NCBI GenBank assembly: GCA_937885735.1
Contig: CALABN010000016.1
Span: 1-8,063, forward strand
Source of the DNA: an uncultured Bacteroidota bacterium
GTDB taxonomy: Bacteria > Bacteroidota > Bacteroidia > Bacteroidales > SZUA-534
DNA: 8,063 nt
Direction: 5' to 3'
Position numbers and translations under genes: made by a program. The notes under the pieces are model-generated. The model saw only the letters and a list, made by a program, of their open reading frames with translations. It made no database searches and was not told the origin of the DNA. This document shows, piece after piece, positions 5,630-8,063 of this stretch. The first letter of the stretch is position 1. The number at the start of each line of letters is the position of its first letter.

Positions 5630-8063
5630 ATGAATCTGCAGATGAGGCTGATTGTCAGGTTGTCGGTTTTGGTCGGTTTTATGCTGGCGGTTTGTTCGGC
5701 TGATGCCCAGCATTTCACCAACGATTGGGTGAATCTTGCCCAAGACTATTACAGGCTTCCCATTCCGCACAATGGCGTTTACCGCATCTACCGCAACCAA
5801 CTTGAGACGGCTGGCGTGCCCATTGGCAGTTTCAATCCGCAGAATATCCAACTGTACCAAAACGGCAAGCCGTTGGCGTGCTACATTGAGGGCGAATCGA
5901 CAGGATTGTTGCAGTACATTGAGTTTTACGCCGAAGGAAACACAGGCTGGTTCGATTTGGAGATGTTCGACAAGCCAGAGAATCAGGTCAATCCGCACTA
6001 CAGTATGATTACCGATACGGCTTCGGTATTCCTTACGTGGAACAAAAGTTTTTCAAACCTTCGCTTTACAGGATGCAAGTCGACTGATGCCGACAAATTC
6101 CCTGTGGCCGAGTATTGCATTGTTGACACCGTCTGCCAGTTTACGGCAACGTATATGGGCGGAGAGGAAAACTGCCAGTACACCGAGGCTGAAGGCTGGT
6201 TCGATGGCTCGGCAGTGTCGTTGGGTGGCAAGCTGGCAAAGCAGGTGCCAACGCCTGGATTGTTTGCTGGCGACGGACTCAAGGCCAATGTCAGCCTTGC
6301 TTTGGCCACATACTCGTCAAACGGCCACCATATTGCCGTTGAGGGCCCTGGATTCAGTCACGACACTATTTTTACGGGCTTGCGCAACCTGAAATATTCT
6401 GAAACGGTTGATGCCTCGTTGCTGACGGCGTCCAACAAATTCACATTCTCGAGCATCAACAATCTTGGCGCCACCACTGATTATTCGCGTGTGGCATACA
6501 TTGAGGTGGAATATCCTTCAACTTTTGAATTCGCCAGTCGGCATCAGCAGGAGTTTGTGTTGCCAGAGGCGAGCCAGGACGAGTGCATATCCATAAGTGG
6601 TCTTGAAATATCGTCCGATATGTTGCTGTACGACGTGACACGCAATCTCAAGATTGAATTGGTGCAGAACGGCAATGTGGCAATGGCGTTGGTGCCTTCG
6701 CATTCGCAACCCGTTCATCTCATTGTCGTTGACAAAAAGGCGGTTTCAAAGGTGCCGTACATATCGCACACGCCGTTTGCCGACCATACAAAAGGCAACA
6801 AGCAGGTGGTCATCGTCACGCATTCGTCGCTGATGCAGGAGGCAAGGAAATATGCCGAGTATCGCGATGCCTATCTTGTTGATGTCGATGAACTTTACGG
6901 TCAGTTCGGCTACGGGTTGGTCAAGCATCCATTGGCCATACGACATTTTGTGGAATACATAACTGAAAAATGGACTGTAAAGCCTGAATATCTGTTTGTT
7001 ATAGGCAAGGGCGTAAACGCGTACGAGTCAAGGAAGAATGCCCAGGGATATGCCAACAACCTTGTGCCCACATTGGGCTATCCTGCATCTGATGCGTTGC
7101 TGTCGGCCTTTGTCGATGGCTCTGGATTGGCACCTTCGCTGGCTACAGGGCGTTTGTCGGCGCTCTCGGGGACCGATGTGGAATTGTATTTCGACAAGGT
7201 CAAGGCATATGAATCAAATGAGCAGAGCGAATGGATGAAGCGGGTGCTACATTTTGTTGGTGGAAAAACTACGGCCGAACAGACAATAATGCGTAGTTAT
7301 ATGTCTAATTATAAAACTGTCATTGAAGATACTCTTTTTGGTGGCAAGGTTACATCGTTCTACAAGTCAACTTCCGACCCAATTTCCACTTCGAGAAATG
7401 ACAGCGTGAGAATCCTAATCAACGGCGGTGTCAGTCTTATGACGTTTTTTGGACACGGTTCGGTAGGTGGCGGATTTGACCAAGACATAGATGCGCCTTC
7501 ATATTACAACAACAAAGGAAAATACCCTCTCATATTTTCAAATTCTTGCTATGCAGGCAACATATTTACTGTTTGGCAAAATACCGTCAGCGAGGAGTGG
7601 GTGCTTGCCCCGCAAAAAGGTGCCATTGGCTTGATAGCTATGGTGGACGAGGGTGTTCCTACTTATCTTAACATATTCGCTTCAAGTTTCTACCGAAACA
7701 TTGCAAACTATCATTATGGCGAATCTATTGGCAAGTCGATGAGAGAGGCGCAGGCTCAAATGTCGAGCAGTTTCAGCCGTCTGACTATTGGCACTATGCA
7801 ACAGATGACGCTTCACGGCGACCCTTGCCTGGTGCTGAACAGTTCTCCGTTGCCCGATTTGCAGATTGTTCCAGAGGATGTATGGTTCTCGCCTTCGCTT
7901 TTGACCACGGCTGTCGATTCTTTCACCGTAAGTGTGGCGGTGCGGAATGTTGGCCGTTCCATAACGTCGGGCTTCGACATTGTGTTGCAACATACCCTTC
8001 CTGACGGAACTGTTTCTGTTGACAGTCAATGTCTTGATGGCCTTAAGTACAACCTTTCCATCT
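5630..8063 (+). CDS. C25 (gingipain-family) cysteine peptidase, PorU/PorU2-type, C-terminus outside window
   Basis: The frame is open from ATG 5630 to the edge (811 codons visible). Residues 1-27 form a Sec signal peptide ending CSADAQ; LAVC is a poor lipobox, so a lipoprotein is unlikely. Residues about 28-385 resemble the N-terminal region of PorU-like peptidases. The C25 catalytic domain spans about 390-740: NLVPTLGYPASDALLSAF, ATGRLSALSG, the catalytic His609 in FFGHGS, Cys640 in NSCYAGNI, and a closing LHGDPCLVL. From about 742, DLQIVPEDVWFSP and VAVRNVGRS suggest a CARDB/Ig-like domain. Known family: PorU cleaves T9SS sorting domains and transfers cargo to lipopolysaccharide at the outer membrane; PorU2-type proteins are related putative sortases. 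Residues 458-461 read IGKG, which I recall as fitting the PorU2-like branch better than PorU. ATG 5642 is an alternative start. C25 family is firm; sortase role is inferred. Confidence 0.88.
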   Translation, partial: MNLQMRLIVRLSVLVGFMLAVCSADAQHFTNDWVNLAQDYYRLPIPHNGVYRIYRNQLETAGVPIGSFNPQNIQLYQNGKPLACYIEGESTGLLQYIEFYAEGNTGWFDLEMFDKPENQVNPHYSMITDTASVFLTWNKSFSNLRFTGCKSTDADKFPVAEYCIVDTVCQFTATYMGGEENCQYTEAEGWFDGSAVSLGGKLAKQVPTPGLFAGDGLKANVSLALATYSSNGHHIAVEGPGFSHDTIFTGLRNLKYSETVDASLLTASNKFTFSSINNLGATTDYSRVAYIEVEYPSTFEFASRHQQEFVLPEASQDECISISGLEISSDMLLYDVTRNLKIELVQNGNVAMALVPSHSQPVHLIVVDKKAVSKVPYISHTPFADHTKGNKQVVIVTHSSLMQEARKYAEYRDAYLVDVDELYGQFGYGLVKHPLAIRHFVEYITEKWTVKPEYLFVIGKGVNAYESRKNAQGYANNLVPTLGYPASDALLSAFVDGSGLAPSLATGRLSALSGTDVELYFDKVKAYESNEQSEWMKRVLHFVGGKTTAEQTIMRSYMSNYKTVIEDTLFGGKVTSFYKSTSDPISTSRNDSVRILINGGVSLMTFFGHGSVGGGFDQDIDAPSYYNNKGKYPLIFSNSCYAGNIFTVWQNTVSEEWVLAPQKGAIGLIAMVDEGVPTYLNIFASSFYRNIANYHYGESIGKSMREAQAQMSSSFSRLTIGTMQQMTLHGDPCLVLNSSPLPDLQIVPEDVWFSPSLLTTAVDSFTVSVAVRNVGRSITSGFDIVLQHTLPDGTVSVDSQCLDGLKYNLSI

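Noticed and set aside
5627..5998. Minus-strand frame opposite the start of the peptidase gene
   Set aside because: The plus strand here encodes a signal peptide and a PorU-like N-terminal region; the antisense frame has no domain signature.

Overview
The window looks like Bacteroidetes DNA, most likely order Bacteroidales. The evidence is a T9SS type A sorting domain, a C25 (gingipain-type) peptidase, AT-rich start regions without Shine-Dalgarno sequences, and two matches to the Bacteroidetes -7 promoter box TAnnTTTG. No species can be named.

Layout. (1) Positions 1-4663, minus strand: one uninterrupted reading frame of 1554 visible codons, running off the left edge. It encodes a secreted SpvB / FG-GAP / RHS (YD-repeat) giant with the architecture of a fused TcB-TcC toxin shell. 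(2) Positions 4682-5142, minus strand, 18 bp upstream of the giant gene: a small signal-peptide protein with a single YD motif and a T9SS C-terminal sorting domain. One base is missing in the middle of that domain. (3) Positions 5143-5629: a 487-bp divergent intergenic region. Its left half holds a strongly structured element, best read as the 5' leader RNA of the minus-strand operon: a 22-bp three-block stem, a 9-bp hairpin with a GUAA tetraloop, and a competing 17-bp stem followed by seven U's. Its right half holds a candidate minus-strand promoter, three short hairpins (the last a good plus-strand terminator) and a -7 box just upstream of the next gene. (4) Positions 5630-8063, plus strand: the first 811 codons of a C25 cysteine peptidase of the PorU/PorU2 type, with the catalytic His and Cys in place, running off the right edge.

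How the parts may work together (inference). The small CTD protein and the RHS giant look like a two-gene operon transcribed leftward, possibly gated by attenuation in the leader. The CTD protein would be exported by the type IX secretion system, whose sorting signals are removed by PorU-family C25 peptidases, and a member of that family is encoded divergently next door. The C-terminal tip of the RHS protein, where toxin domains normally lie, is outside the window, so the payload cannot be stated.
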